Below are positions 25,159-33,586 of a stretch of 64,000 bases of DNA, in pieces. Both the position numbers and the translations under genes were made by a program. The notes beneath the pieces are model-generated. The model ran no database searches. It saw nothing but the letters and a program-made list of their open reading frames with translations, and had not been told where the DNA came from. Source of the DNA: Amycolatopsis orientalis DSM 43388 (GTDB taxonomy: Bacteria; Actinomycetota; Actinomycetes; Mycobacteriales; Pseudonocardiaceae); NCBI RefSeq assembly GCF_000411975.1, contig NZ_ASXG01000196.1, positions 186,001 through 250,000 of the forward strand, read 5' to 3'. The first letter of the stretch is position 1; each line of letters opens with the position of its first letter.

Positions 25159-25797
25159 GTGGGCGGGGTGAACCTGACCCTGCGTCCAGCCGCGCGGACG
25201 GACCTTCTGGTGCGGTGCGCGATCGGAACGGTGATTGCGGCGCAAGCCGTGGTCACGGTGCTGTCGCTGACCTTCAGCCGTGAGGTGAACCCCATCCGGG
25301 ACCCGGTCAGCGACTACGCCCTGCACCGCGCGTCGCGGGCCTGGTTCGCGCTCGCGGTTCTCTTGGCTTTGGCCGGGGCAGGCGCTCTCGCCCTCGCCGC
25401 GCGGGTCGTCGCGATGCCGGTCAGCGCCGGTGCCGCGGTCCTTTTCGGACTGTGGGCGATTGCGCTGGTGACGGTGCTCGTCTTCCGCGGCAATGCCAGT
25501 GCTGCCGAGGCCACTGTGCACGGCGAGGTGCACCGGGTCGCCGGAGCTGTGCTGTTCGGAACGTTGCCGTCGGCTTCGGTGTCGTTGTCTCGTCAGCTGC
25601 TCGTCCACTGCGGCTGGGAGCGGGCGTCGGTCCGCGTCCGTACTGGCGCCGTGATCGGGTTGGTCACGGCGTTTCTGTTCGGAGCGGCGCAGTTCGTGCC
25701 GGCGCTGCCCCAGGGGCTTCTGGAACGGATCGCGCTGCTTGCCGAACTGGCCATCCTCGTCACGGTCGCCCGCGCGATCCAGGGAGCCGCGAAGTGA
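25159..25797 (+). CDS. DUF998-family membrane protein
   Basis: A 212-residue integral membrane protein with about six hydrophobic helices. The pattern NPIRDPVSDYALHRASRAWF after the first helix is typical of DUF998 proteins, whose function is unknown. The start is either GTG 25159 or GTG 25168. The stop overlaps the GTG of the next frame (GTGA), suggesting an operon with the transporter-glycosyltransferase gene, perhaps for envelope or lipid-glycan processing (inference). Confidence 0.8.
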   Translation: MGGVNLTLRPAARTDLLVRCAIGTVIAAQAVVTVLSLTFSREVNPIRDPVSDYALHRASRAWFALAVLLALAGAGALALAARVVAMPVSAGAAVLFGLWAIALVTVLVFRGNASAAEATVHGEVHRVAGAVLFGTLPSASVSLSRQLLVHCGWERASVRVRTGAVIGLVTAFLFGAAQFVPALPQGLLERIALLAELAILVTVARAIQGAAK

Positions 25798-27824
25798 TCG
25801 CGCTGGCGGTCGCGCTCGCGGTGACGGCCGCGTGCTTGTTCGCCGCGGCGGTGCGCCTCCAGCACGGATCGGTGCGGTCCGCCCCGGACGGGGAGCGCGG
25901 GCTGACCGTCGCTGTCGTGCGCAGCCGCGGGTGGCTGCTCGGCAGCGGCCTCGCGGCCGCGGGCAGTGCCCTGCACTTGACCGCGCTGTCCCTCGCTCCG
26001 GTGGCCATCGTGCAGCCGATCGGAGTGCTGAGCCTTGTCTTGACCGTGCTGGTCCGCAACCCGGACCTCACCCGCCGAGCCGTCGTCGCGATGCTGCTGG
26101 TGTGCTGCGGAGTCAGCGGATTCGTCTGGTTGTCCGCGGCCGTCCCGGCGACGGCGGCGTTGCCGGGGTTCGCCAGTGCGCAGCCGCCGATCGCCGTGGC
26201 GGGCTTCCTGGCCGCGGCCGCGTGCGCCGCGAGAGGACGGTCGCGTTGCCTGGCGCAGGCGACCGCGACGGCGGTGCTCTTCGGTCTCGGCTCCGCGACG
26301 ATGCGGGCGGGGATCCAGCATCTGGTCGCCGGTTCCGCGGGGTCTGGCCTGGTGCTCGCGGCCGAGGCCGGAGCGCTCCTGCTGGCTGGCGGCTTCCTGC
26401 TGCACCGTGCTTACGCCAGCGGGTCGGCCGCGACCGTCGTCGCCGTGACCACCCTGCTCGATCCGGTCACGGCTGTCCTGACCAGTGCGGTGTTCTTCGG
26501 CGAGCGGCCCGCGCTCTCGCCGGCCGCGGCGATCGCCCAAGCCGGGCTGGCTCTCGCGGCCGTGGCCGGCGTCCTCGTGCTGGCTTCGGAGAATCCGGGC
26601 CGGCCTGTCCTCAAGGAGCACCCCATGCCCACGACCCGCCGCGGACTCCGCATCCTGCTCGGCGCGGACACCTTTCCGCCCGATGTCAACGGAGCCGCCC
26701 ATTTCGCCGAGCGCCTGGCCCGGGGACTGGCCGCCCGCGGCCACGACGTCCATGTCCTCGCTCCTGAGCCGCGTCGCGCGCCGGGGACGGATCCGTGTTT
26801 CGCGCGGCACCACGTACGCTCCTTCCGGACCCCGTTCCACACGACCTTCCGGTTCAGCACCCCGGCCGGCGCGCGCCGCGAAGCCGGACGCCTGCTGGAC
26901 GAACTGCGTCCGGACGTCGTGCACGTTCAGTCGCATTTCGCGGTCGGCCGCGCGCTTCTCTCCGCGTCGAGCGAACGGGCGGTGCCGACGATCGCCACGA
27001 ACCACTTCATGCCCGAGAACCTGCTCGGCTTCGTGCCGCTTCCCGCGGGCGCGGCGGCGGCTCTGCGGCGTTGGGCGTGGAGGGACTTCGTCCGCGTGTT
27101 CCGGCAGGCCGACATCGTCACGACACCGACCCGGCGCGCTGCCCAGTTGCTCGAAGAGTCCGGCTTCCCCGGCTCGGTTGACGTGGTGTCCTGCGGCATC
27201 GACATCGCGCATTACGCGCCCCGCCCCGGCGAAGACCGGAGCGACCGCGGGATCCAGGTGCTGTTCGTTGGACGGCTAGACGCGGAAAAGAACGTCGACG
27301 ACCTGATCCGCGCGCTCCGGCACGTACCGTCGGCGCGGGCCAACATCGTGGGCGACGGCTCATGCCGAACCCAGTTGGCGGCCCTCGCCCGGGAACTCGG
27401 CGTCGCCGACCGCGTCATGTTCCACGGAACCGTGTCCGACGCCAGTCTGGTGCACGCCTACCGCACGAACGACGTCTTCTGCATGCCGGGCACCGCGGAA
27501 TTGCAGAGCCTCGCGACCATGGAAGCCATGGCTGCCGGATTGCCGGTGCTCGCGGCCGACGCCATGGCCCTCCCGCACCTCGTGCACCCCGGCCGCAATG
27601 GCTACCTCTACCCGCCCGGAGCGGCCGACGCCCTCGGCTCGCTGCTGGCCGACCTGGCCGGAAACGCGGGGATCCGGGCCGAGATGGGACGGGCCAGCCA
27701 GGAGATCGTCGCCGAACACGGGCTGGAGCGGACGCTCGAAACCTACGAAACCCTTTACACCGCAGCTGTTTCGGCGCGGACGCAGCGTCCGGTGCGGAAG
27801 GCTCAGGTCCTCCGCGCTGGTTGA
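25794..27824 (+). CDS. DMT-type membrane protein fused in frame to a GT4 glycosyltransferase
   Basis: One uninterrupted frame of 676 codons. Residues 1-275 form a DMT/NIPA-like transporter with about nine or ten helices (ALAVTAACLFAAAVRLQHGS near the start). Residues 278-676 form a GT-B glycosyltransferase of family GT4: N-terminal GADTFPPDVNGAAHFAERLA, and the donor site GTAELQSLATMEAMAAGLPVLAA. An internal ATG at 26625 has AAGGAG 6 bp upstream and would give a free 399-residue glycosyltransferase. So the region may be a fusion, two proteins from one frame, or a transporter that lost its stop. The GTG at 25794 overlaps the DUF998 stop. Confidence 0.8.
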   Translation: MIALAVALAVTAACLFAAAVRLQHGSVRSAPDGERGLTVAVVRSRGWLLGSGLAAAGSALHLTALSLAPVAIVQPIGVLSLVLTVLVRNPDLTRRAVVAMLLVCCGVSGFVWLSAAVPATAALPGFASAQPPIAVAGFLAAAACAARGRSRCLAQATATAVLFGLGSATMRAGIQHLVAGSAGSGLVLAAEAGALLLAGGFLLHRAYASGSAATVVAVTTLLDPVTAVLTSAVFFGERPALSPAAAIAQAGLALAAVAGVLVLASENPGRPVLKEHPMPTTRRGLRILLGADTFPPDVNGAAHFAERLARGLAARGHDVHVLAPEPRRAPGTDPCFARHHVRSFRTPFHTTFRFSTPAGARREAGRLLDELRPDVVHVQSHFAVGRALLSASSERAVPTIATNHFMPENLLGFVPLPAGAAAALRRWAWRDFVRVFRQADIVTTPTRRAAQLLEESGFPGSVDVVSCGIDIAHYAPRPGEDRSDRGIQVLFVGRLDAEKNVDDLIRALRHVPSARANIVGDGSCRTQLAALARELGVADRVMFHGTVSDASLVHAYRTNDVFCMPGTAELQSLATMEAMAAGLPVLAADAMALPHLVHPGRNGYLYPPGAADALGSLLADLAGNAGIRAEMGRASQEIVAEHGLERTLETYETLYTAAVSARTQRPVRKAQVLRAG

Positions 27825-27898
27825 CTTGACCACGGCAGCGCGGCGTTGTTGCGCTATCCGGCTTACGCGAGCGGTTATGCGGTCAGCGCATGGGTGCC

Positions 27899-28561
27899 TT
27901 ATCGAGCGGGCAACAGCACGCTTGCCGTGCGGGCACTGCGGTTCAGCGCCCGCACGCGCGGGCCGGTGGTGAGCTGATACGTGACTGCGACGTTCGGGTA
28001 GGCCACCAGCCAGTCGGCCAGTTCGGAGACAACGAAACCGGCGAGATCGGCTGGGCGAGGGCGGTGCCAGGCAGTATGCAGCAGGTGCAGGCCTGTCCCC
28101 GTCGGGCGGGCGAGGTCGAAGGCGAGCGACAGCGTGTCACGGCGCAGCTGCCGGGCGCGCACCTCCAGCACTACCGGCCCGGCGACGGTGCCGACGAAGG
28201 CGAGCGGCCGGTCGGCACCACGGGTGAGGGCTCGCCACGGAGTCCGGGTCTCTGCGGCGAGTACGAGCAGCGAAGCGTCGAGTTCGGCGGCGCGGGCGAG
28301 CAGTTCGCCGGCGCCGCCGGATTCGAGCCCGGATACCCGCAGGTCGGGCCATTGCGCGGTCACCTGCTCGACAGCGAGATCCACGCAGGCGTCCGGCACC
28401 AAACGGACTCCTGCCGGAACGGGTTCCAGCATCACCGGCCACCAGCTCGTCGTGGCGATCACGAGATCGGAACCGCGTCGGACCGCTGCCGCAGCAGCCC
28501 ACGCCAGGGCATGCTCAGCGGCGGAGGTGCCGTCGAACGCGACGACGATCGGCCCAGGCAT
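27899..28561 (-). CDS. universal stress protein family protein
   Basis: A 220-residue UspA-like protein: N-terminal strand PIVVAFDGTSAAEHALAWAA and a first domain of about 130 residues with ARAAELDASLLVLA. The second half is a shorter, degenerate Usp-like domain. The nucleotide motif G-2x-G-9x-G(S/T) is not clear, so ATP binding is doubtful. It starts 2 bp after the end of the gntR gene, on the same strand, so it may be read at the end of that operon, though its function seems unrelated. Confidence 0.78.
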   Translation of the reverse strand: MPGPIVVAFDGTSAAEHALAWAAAAAVRRGSDLVIATTSWWPVMLEPVPAGVRLVPDACVDLAVEQVTAQWPDLRVSGLESGGAGELLARAAELDASLLVLAAETRTPWRALTRGADRPLAFVGTVAGPVVLEVRARQLRRDTLSLAFDLARPTGTGLHLLHTAWHRPRPADLAGFVVSELADWLVAYPNVAVTYQLTTGPRVRALNRSARTASVLLPAR

Positions 28562-28563
28562 GG

Positions 28564-29220
28564 TCAGGCCCGTCCGCGGTCGAGCAGCAGTGCCCGCCGG
28601 GCGGAGCCGACGTGGTGGCGCATCGCCGCGGCCGCTGCTTCGGGGTTGCGGGTGATGATGGCCAGCAGGATCGCGCGGTGCTCGGCGAGGGAGCCCGCGC
28701 GCGGGTGCCGGGCCGAGATGTTGCGGTATTGGCGCATGACCAAGGGATAGAGAAGGGTGTCGTACGTGCGCGCCAGGGTTGCTTGGTGCGCGGCGGCTTT
28801 GACTTGCTGGTGGAAGGTTCGGTTGCCTTTCGAGTAGGCGATCTGGTCGCCGGTCGCTTGTGCTGTCTCCATTCTTTCCAGGGTCGAGCGGAGTTCGGCG
28901 ATTTCGCGGTCGGTCGCCCGTTCCGCGGCTTTGCCCGCCAGTGCGGCCTCGAGGGTTTCGCGTGCTTCGAGGATGTCGGCTGCTTCGGCGAGGGTGAAGC
29001 TGCGCGTGCGGACGCCTCGGTTGACTTCGCTGGTGACGTAGCCTTCCTGCGCCAGCCGCACCAGCACCGAGCGGATCGTGCCGCGGGATACGGTGAATCT
29101 CGTGGTCAGATCCGCTTCGGTCAGCCGGGTGTTCGGTTCGTAGCCGCCGGAGAGCAGGAGGGTGCGCAGCTCTTCGTAGACCTGGCTGTAGCGCGTGGTG
29201 CGGCTGTCGCTTTCGCTCAC
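28564..29220 (-). CDS. GntR-family regulator (FCD type), copy 1
   Basis: A 218-residue FadR-subfamily repressor. The winged helix (about 15-75) contains LTEADLTTRFTVSRGTIRSVLVRLAQEGYV. The C-terminal FCD helical domain carries the ligand/metal histidines (FHQQVKAAAH, EHRAILLAI, MRHHVGSARRA). It is the last gene of the long minus operon 36059-28564, 4 bp after the amidohydrolase. The regulator at 42214-42900 is a close paralogue at the other end of the cluster. The TGT-N3-ACA sites in 36110-36384 are the expected operator type. Confidence 0.9.
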   Translation of the reverse strand: MSESDSRTTRYSQVYEELRTLLLSGGYEPNTRLTEADLTTRFTVSRGTIRSVLVRLAQEGYVTSEVNRGVRTRSFTLAEAADILEARETLEAALAGKAAERATDREIAELRSTLERMETAQATGDQIAYSKGNRTFHQQVKAAAHQATLARTYDTLLYPLVMRQYRNISARHPRAGSLAEHRAILLAIITRNPEAAAAAMRHHVGSARRALLLDRGRA

Positions 29221-29224
29221 GGCT

Positions 29225-30082
29225 CTAGTCCGGCAGTCCTGGGTAGAGCCGCCGGGCGGTGCCGCCGAAGATCTCGTGTTGGTCGGCGGCCGGGACGTCG
29301 GCGAGGACTTCGCGGGCGAGGGCGACGAGTTCGGGCAGGGATTGTTCGGCGGCGGGGAGGTTCGAGCCCCAGGCGATCCGCTGTGCGCCGAACGAAGCCA
29401 GCACGGGGTCGAGGAACGCGGTCGCTTCCTTTCCGGCGGCGTGCAGGGGTTCGAGGTTGCGGTGGGTCAGTTTCAGGTGCAGGCCGGGGTGCACGGCCAG
29501 TTTCGCGACGGTCGCCCCGGCGTCGGCCGGGGAGGTCGCGATGTCGGGGTAGCCGAGGTGGTCCAGCAGGACCTGGACGGACGGGAACCGGTCCAGCAAG
29601 GCGTCGAGCTGTGCGGTGGCCGGGCCGAGTCGCATCTGCAGGCACACTGTCACGCCGAGTTCGGCGGCCTTCTCCCAGAACGGGAAGCTTTCCGGGGCGG
29701 CGAACCACTCGCCTTGGGCGGGGACGGTGCTGCCGCTGGTGAACAGCCGCACGCCGGACAGGCCGCTGCTGGTGACCTTCGCGAGATGCTCGGCTGCGTC
29801 CGGGCGCAGCGGGTCCACGGTGCCGACCGCGAGGAACCGATCCGGTCGCTGGGCGCGGCTGTCGAGGACGTAGGAGTTGTCGTAGCCGTATGCCGTGGTG
29901 GCCTGCACCAGTACGGCTTGCGCGATGCCTGCCTCGTCCATCCGGTGCGCCATCTCGTCCGCGGTGACCGGCCGGGTGGTGGCCCAGCTCGATTGCTTGC
30001 CGCCCAACGGGGACCGCGGGTAGCGGGCGAGGTCGGCGGAGACGACGTGGCAGTGGGTGTCGATGATGTCCATGAACGGCAC
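29225..30082 (-). CDS. LigI-like amidohydrolase (TIM-barrel lactonase family), copy 1
   Basis: A 285-residue amidohydrolase-2 protein. It has the metal motif IDTHCHVVS and the segment VLVQATTAYGYDNSYV, both like 2-pyrone-4,6-dicarboxylate lactonase (LigI). The residues HLGYPD and WGSNLP follow in order. The WGTDWP of LigI, with its catalytic Asp, reads WGSNLP here, as in other COG3618-type lactonases. It probably opens a lactone or pyrone. A second copy lies at 37369-38232. It sits 3 bp after the decarboxylase-like gene and 4 bp before gntR copy 1. Confidence 0.82.
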   Translation of the reverse strand: MPFMDIIDTHCHVVSADLARYPRSPLGGKQSSWATTRPVTADEMAHRMDEAGIAQAVLVQATTAYGYDNSYVLDSRAQRPDRFLAVGTVDPLRPDAAEHLAKVTSSGLSGVRLFTSGSTVPAQGEWFAAPESFPFWEKAAELGVTVCLQMRLGPATAQLDALLDRFPSVQVLLDHLGYPDIATSPADAGATVAKLAVHPGLHLKLTHRNLEPLHAAGKEATAFLDPVLASFGAQRIAWGSNLPAAEQSLPELVALAREVLADVPAADQHEIFGGTARRLYPGLPD

Positions 30083-30085
30083 CTT

Positions 30086-31060
30086 TCAGGCGTCCGGGTA
30101 GTCGCCGTCGGCGAACAGTTGCCGCGGTTCGGCGGGGAAGTCGGCGTCGAGCAGGCCTTGGGTGCGCGAAAACTCGACAAGTGCGCGCAGGCTGAGGTCG
30201 TTGGCGGCAAGGCCGTAGGGGATCGGGTCGGCGCCGAGTTGCCGGGCCTGTTTGCCCAGTCGCGGCAGGGCGGACCATTCCGGGTCGGCGGCGACTTGGC
30301 GGCGCTTGCTTTCGGCGAACGCGGCGTACAGCGCGGTCGGCAGGCCCGGGTCGCGTTCGACCAGTTCGCTGCGGACCGCGATCACCGAGTGCAGCGGGTA
30401 GATTCCGGTGCGCAGGTGCCAGTCGAGCGCGAGGACTTCGTGGTCGGGGAACAGCGGATACGGTCCGTCCTCTGTGGACGGCGGCGGTGCGGACCATCCG
30501 GCGCGCGGCGCTCCGGCCCGGCCGGTGCCGGCGTTTCCGCTCAGCGCGGCGTCGATGTCCCCGGCGCGCAGCAGTTCGCCGAGCGACCGGCCGTCGGCGA
30601 CGTGTTCGACGTTGGCCGGCGCCCGGCCTTCGATGTGGTCTTCGTCGTCGACGACCCAGGTCACCGAGCCGAGGTCGAGGCCGTATTCGCGGTGGAGGAT
30701 CCCGCGCACCCAGACGCCGGTGGTGACGGTGTAGGCGCGCACGCCGATCCGGGTGCCGGCCAGGTCGGCGGGGAAACGGATGCCGGAGTTTTCGCCGCAC
30801 TGCACGTCGGCGTGGTGAAAGCGGCGGTTGAGGAACACCGGGATCGCGGTCAGCGGCACTCCGGCCTGCCGCGCCATGAGGTAGGAGGTGGGCGCGAGTT
30901 CGCAGACGTCGAATTCGAGGTCGCGGATCATCCTGCGGTACGCGCCGATCACCGGCGTCACCTCGACCGGTTCCACCGCGCGGCCGGGGCTCTCGACGTC
31001 TCCGTTCAGCAGCGCGCGGCCGTGCGCGTAGTCGCCGAGGACCACTGAGAGCTTTTCCAT
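30086..31060 (-). CDS. 4,5-dihydroxyphthalate decarboxylase-like/NMT1-like protein A
   Basis: A 324-residue cytosolic protein with a periplasmic-binding fold and no signal peptide. Start MEKLSVVLGDYAHGRAL and segments FDVCELAPTSYLMAR, RRFHHADVQCG and VRAYTVTTGVWVRGIL match Pht5 (4,5-dihydroxyphthalate decarboxylase) and relatives. Of the three paralogues in the cluster this one has the most Pht5-like N-terminus. It could decarboxylate an ortho-dihydroxy aromatic acid, but many members of this family are unassigned. ATG 31060 has GGAAGGA upstream. Confidence 0.78.
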   Translation of the reverse strand: MEKLSVVLGDYAHGRALLNGDVESPGRAVEPVEVTPVIGAYRRMIRDLEFDVCELAPTSYLMARQAGVPLTAIPVFLNRRFHHADVQCGENSGIRFPADLAGTRIGVRAYTVTTGVWVRGILHREYGLDLGSVTWVVDDEDHIEGRAPANVEHVADGRSLGELLRAGDIDAALSGNAGTGRAGAPRAGWSAPPPSTEDGPYPLFPDHEVLALDWHLRTGIYPLHSVIAVRSELVERDPGLPTALYAAFAESKRRQVAADPEWSALPRLGKQARQLGADPIPYGLAANDLSLRALVEFSRTQGLLDADFPAEPRQLFADGDYPDA

Positions 31061-31076
31061 GTCTTTCCTTCCGGGG

Positions 31077-31919
31077 TCAGGCGAGCCGCGAGGCGGACAC
31101 GCCCAGTGCGGCGCAGGTGCGGTCCACGAGTTCGTCGAACGCGACGGCGCGGGGGAGCACCTGCTGTTCGAGGGCGTAGCGGGCGACCTCGGTGACGGGT
31201 CCGCGCAGTGCTTCGAAGCCGACGGGGTTGAGTTCGGCGGGGCCGTTGCGCACTTGCGCGGCCAGTGCGTCGTAGACGGCGAGGACGGTCTTGGCGTCGG
31301 CGGCCGGGTTGATCGCGACGACGTGGTTGATCGGGGCGAAACCCTTGCGCTCGGCCCATTCCGCCGCGACCCGGAGGGCATCCGGGATCGCGGTGCGGAT
31401 GCGGTCGTCCGACGGCAGTTCGTTGCCCATGATGCCGTAGTCCAGTTTGCCGTCGACGAAGTCGGCGGGCAGTTTTGTTCCCTCGGGCGCCCGCTTCGTC
31501 CACGCCGGATCGGTGTACTCAGGCACGTGTCCGTCTTCGTAGGTGATCCAGTCCACTTCGGACAGATCGATGCCGTAGTCGTCGGTGAGGAACCCGCGCA
31601 GCCACACGCCGGTGGTCTGGCTCCACGACCGCACGCCGACGGTTTTCCCGCGCACGGCGTCAACGCCGGGTTCGCCGAACGTCACCAGGGTCTGGTGCTG
31701 GTGGCGGCCGAGCGCGGTGATCGGCAGCAGCGCCACCGGCTTGTCGTAGGCGACCGCTTGCAGGAGCGTCACGATGGCCAGTTCGCAGACGTCGGCGGTG
31801 CCGTCTTCGACGAACCCGCGCGAGGCTTTGTGCACGGGGCGGATGTCGAGGCGTTCGGCCGCCCCGGCGGCTTCCAACGCCGCCGCCGCGAGGTCGTCGC
31901 GGCCCAGCACGATCTTCAT
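31077..31919 (-). CDS. 4,5-dihydroxyphthalate decarboxylase-like/NMT1-like protein B
   Basis: A 280-residue paralogue of the neighbouring protein A. Matching segments are VCELAIVTLLQAVAYDKPVALLP, VGVRSWSQTTGVWLRGFL and YGIMGNELPSD. The N-terminal lobe is shorter than in A. No signal peptide, so it is not a typical ABC solute receptor. The conserved T-T-G-V-W-(V/L)-R-G loop is shared by all three copies and probably lines the ligand site. ATG 31919 has GAGAGGAA upstream; 16 bp separate it from A. Confidence 0.76.
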   Translation of the reverse strand: MKIVLGRDDLAAAALEAAGAAERLDIRPVHKASRGFVEDGTADVCELAIVTLLQAVAYDKPVALLPITALGRHQHQTLVTFGEPGVDAVRGKTVGVRSWSQTTGVWLRGFLTDDYGIDLSEVDWITYEDGHVPEYTDPAWTKRAPEGTKLPADFVDGKLDYGIMGNELPSDDRIRTAIPDALRVAAEWAERKGFAPINHVVAINPAADAKTVLAVYDALAAQVRNGPAELNPVGFEALRGPVTEVARYALEQQVLPRAVAFDELVDRTCAALGVSASRLA

Positions 31920-31936
31920 GTCCGATTTCCTCTCGT

Positions 31937-33586
31937 TCACACGTCCTCGCCGTACTGGATCCGGCGGTACGGCACGCTGAGCACGTCGCGGGTGATCCGG
32001 ACGTCGATGACGGTCGGGCGCGGCGCGCGGACGTAATCGCCCAACGCGGCCCGGAGTTCGTCGACGGTGCGCACGGTCGCTCCGCCGCCGCCGAGCGCGC
32101 GGGCCACCGCGCCCAGTTCCGGGGTCGGGATCACCGCGAGCGCGGGATCGAGTCCCTTCGCGCTCGCCTTGTGGTACTCGGCGCCGAGGCCCTCGTCGTT
32201 CATCACCACGACGAGCACCGGCAGCCCGTACCGGCAGGCGGTTTCGAATTCGGGCAGATGCATGAGGAAACTCGCGTCGCCCTCGACGACGAAGATCGGT
32301 TCGCGCTTGGCGACCGCGGCGCCGATGGTCAGCAGCGGGGCCTGCCCGATCGCGCCGAACATGCCGTAGTTGGACGTGACTTCGCGGGACCGCTGGAACA
32401 GCATCGTGCCGAAGTCGGTCTGGTGTCCGCTGCCGAGGACGAGCCCGATCTCGCCCGGGAGCTCCTCGTCGACGACGGCGATCGCTTCGCGCGGATCGAG
32501 CAGGCCGGGCTCGCGCCGGTACTCGGCCGGGTCCACGAGCGGGGCGGTGAGCCGGGCGTGCACGTCGGCGGTGTGGAAGCCTTCGAGTTCGACGCCGCGC
32601 TGTTCCAGCGCGCTGGTGAGCGCCTCCAGCCCGGTGACCGCGTCGGCCTGGACGTAGCTGTCGGCGACGCGGCCGTTGCCCATCACGACGTGGGGCGCGG
32701 TGTCGATCTGCACGAACGTCGCGTCGGGGAACAGGTAGCCGCTTTCGATCGTGTAGTGGTTCAGGCTCGCGCCGACCGCGACGACGCAATCGGCTTCCTG
32801 CAACAGTTCCATCGCGACTTTGCTGCCGAAGAGCCCGGCGATCCCGACGTGGTACTCGGTCTGGCCGTACAGCCAGTTCTTGGCCTGCAAGGTGGTGGCC
32901 AGCAGCGCGCCGGTCCGGCGTTGCAGCGCGAGCACTTGCTCGCCCGCGTCCGCGCTCCGGGCGCCTCGGCCCGCGATGAGCACTGGTCGCTTGCTCGCGG
33001 CGAGCAGTTCAGCGGCCTGTGCGATGCTCGCCGGGTTCGGCAGCAACGCGGGGGTGCGCAGGAGTTCGGTGGACGGCGAATACGGCAGGACGTCCTCGAA
33101 TTCCCGCAGCTGCACGTCGATCGGCGCGCTGATCATGACCGGTCGCGACTCGGTGCGGGCGAGGTAGAACGCGCGCCGCACGATTTCCTCGGCGGCGTCG
33201 GCCTTGGCGACTTGCAGGAACTCGCATTCGATCGCGGCGGCGAACCGGCGCTGGTCCAGGTACTGGACCGCGCTTTCGTCGCCCAGCGGGGTTTCGCCGC
33301 AGAACGCGACGAGCGGGATGCGAGCGCGGCTGGCCACGAGCATCGACGTGGCCAGCTGCGCGGCGCCCGGCCCGCTCGTCGTGGTGACGACGCCGGGGCG
33401 GCCCGAGGCGCGGGCGAACCCGTGCGCCATGCTCAGCCCGGCGCCTTCGTGGCGGACCTCGTAGAGCCGCGTGCCGTGTCCGGCCAACGCGTTCATCCAG
33501 TGCATGTTGGCGTCGCCCATCATGCCGAACACGTCGGTGACGCCTTCGGCGGCGAACGCCGCGGCCAGTGCTTCGTAGACCTTCAC
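31937..33586 (-). CDS. thiamine-diphosphate enzyme, acetolactate synthase-like
   Basis: A 549-residue ThDP enzyme. The N-terminal PYR domain has the catalytic glutamate in YEVRHEGAGLSMAHGFAR, the central domain IAGRGARSADAG, and the C-terminal PP domain the GDG-like motif EGDASFLMHLPEFETA ending with the metal-binding VMNDEGLG. Such enzymes decarboxylate 2-oxo acids or split C-C bonds. In this cluster it may process a 2-oxo acid released by the aldolase or lyase step (inference). The GTG start overlaps the stop of the ligJ-like gene by 4 bp. Confidence 0.88.
   Translation of the reverse strand: MKVYEALAAAFAAEGVTDVFGMMGDANMHWMNALAGHGTRLYEVRHEGAGLSMAHGFARASGRPGVVTTTSGPGAAQLATSMLVASRARIPLVAFCGETPLGDESAVQYLDQRRFAAAIECEFLQVAKADAAEEIVRRAFYLARTESRPVMISAPIDVQLREFEDVLPYSPSTELLRTPALLPNPASIAQAAELLAASKRPVLIAGRGARSADAGEQVLALQRRTGALLATTLQAKNWLYGQTEYHVGIAGLFGSKVAMELLQEADCVVAVGASLNHYTIESGYLFPDATFVQIDTAPHVVMGNGRVADSYVQADAVTGLEALTSALEQRGVELEGFHTADVHARLTAPLVDPAEYRREPGLLDPREAIAVVDEELPGEIGLVLGSGHQTDFGTMLFQRSREVTSNYGMFGAIGQAPLLTIGAAVAKREPIFVVEGDASFLMHLPEFETACRYGLPVLVVVMNDEGLGAEYHKASAKGLDPALAVIPTPELGAVARALGGGGATVRTVDELRAALGDYVRAPRPTVIDVRITRDVLSVPYRRIQYGEDV

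Noticed and set aside
30086..31919. Proteins A and B as periplasmic receptors for the ABC importer
   Set aside because: They have no signal peptide or lipobox, and the importer already has its own lipoprotein receptor at 38229-39302.
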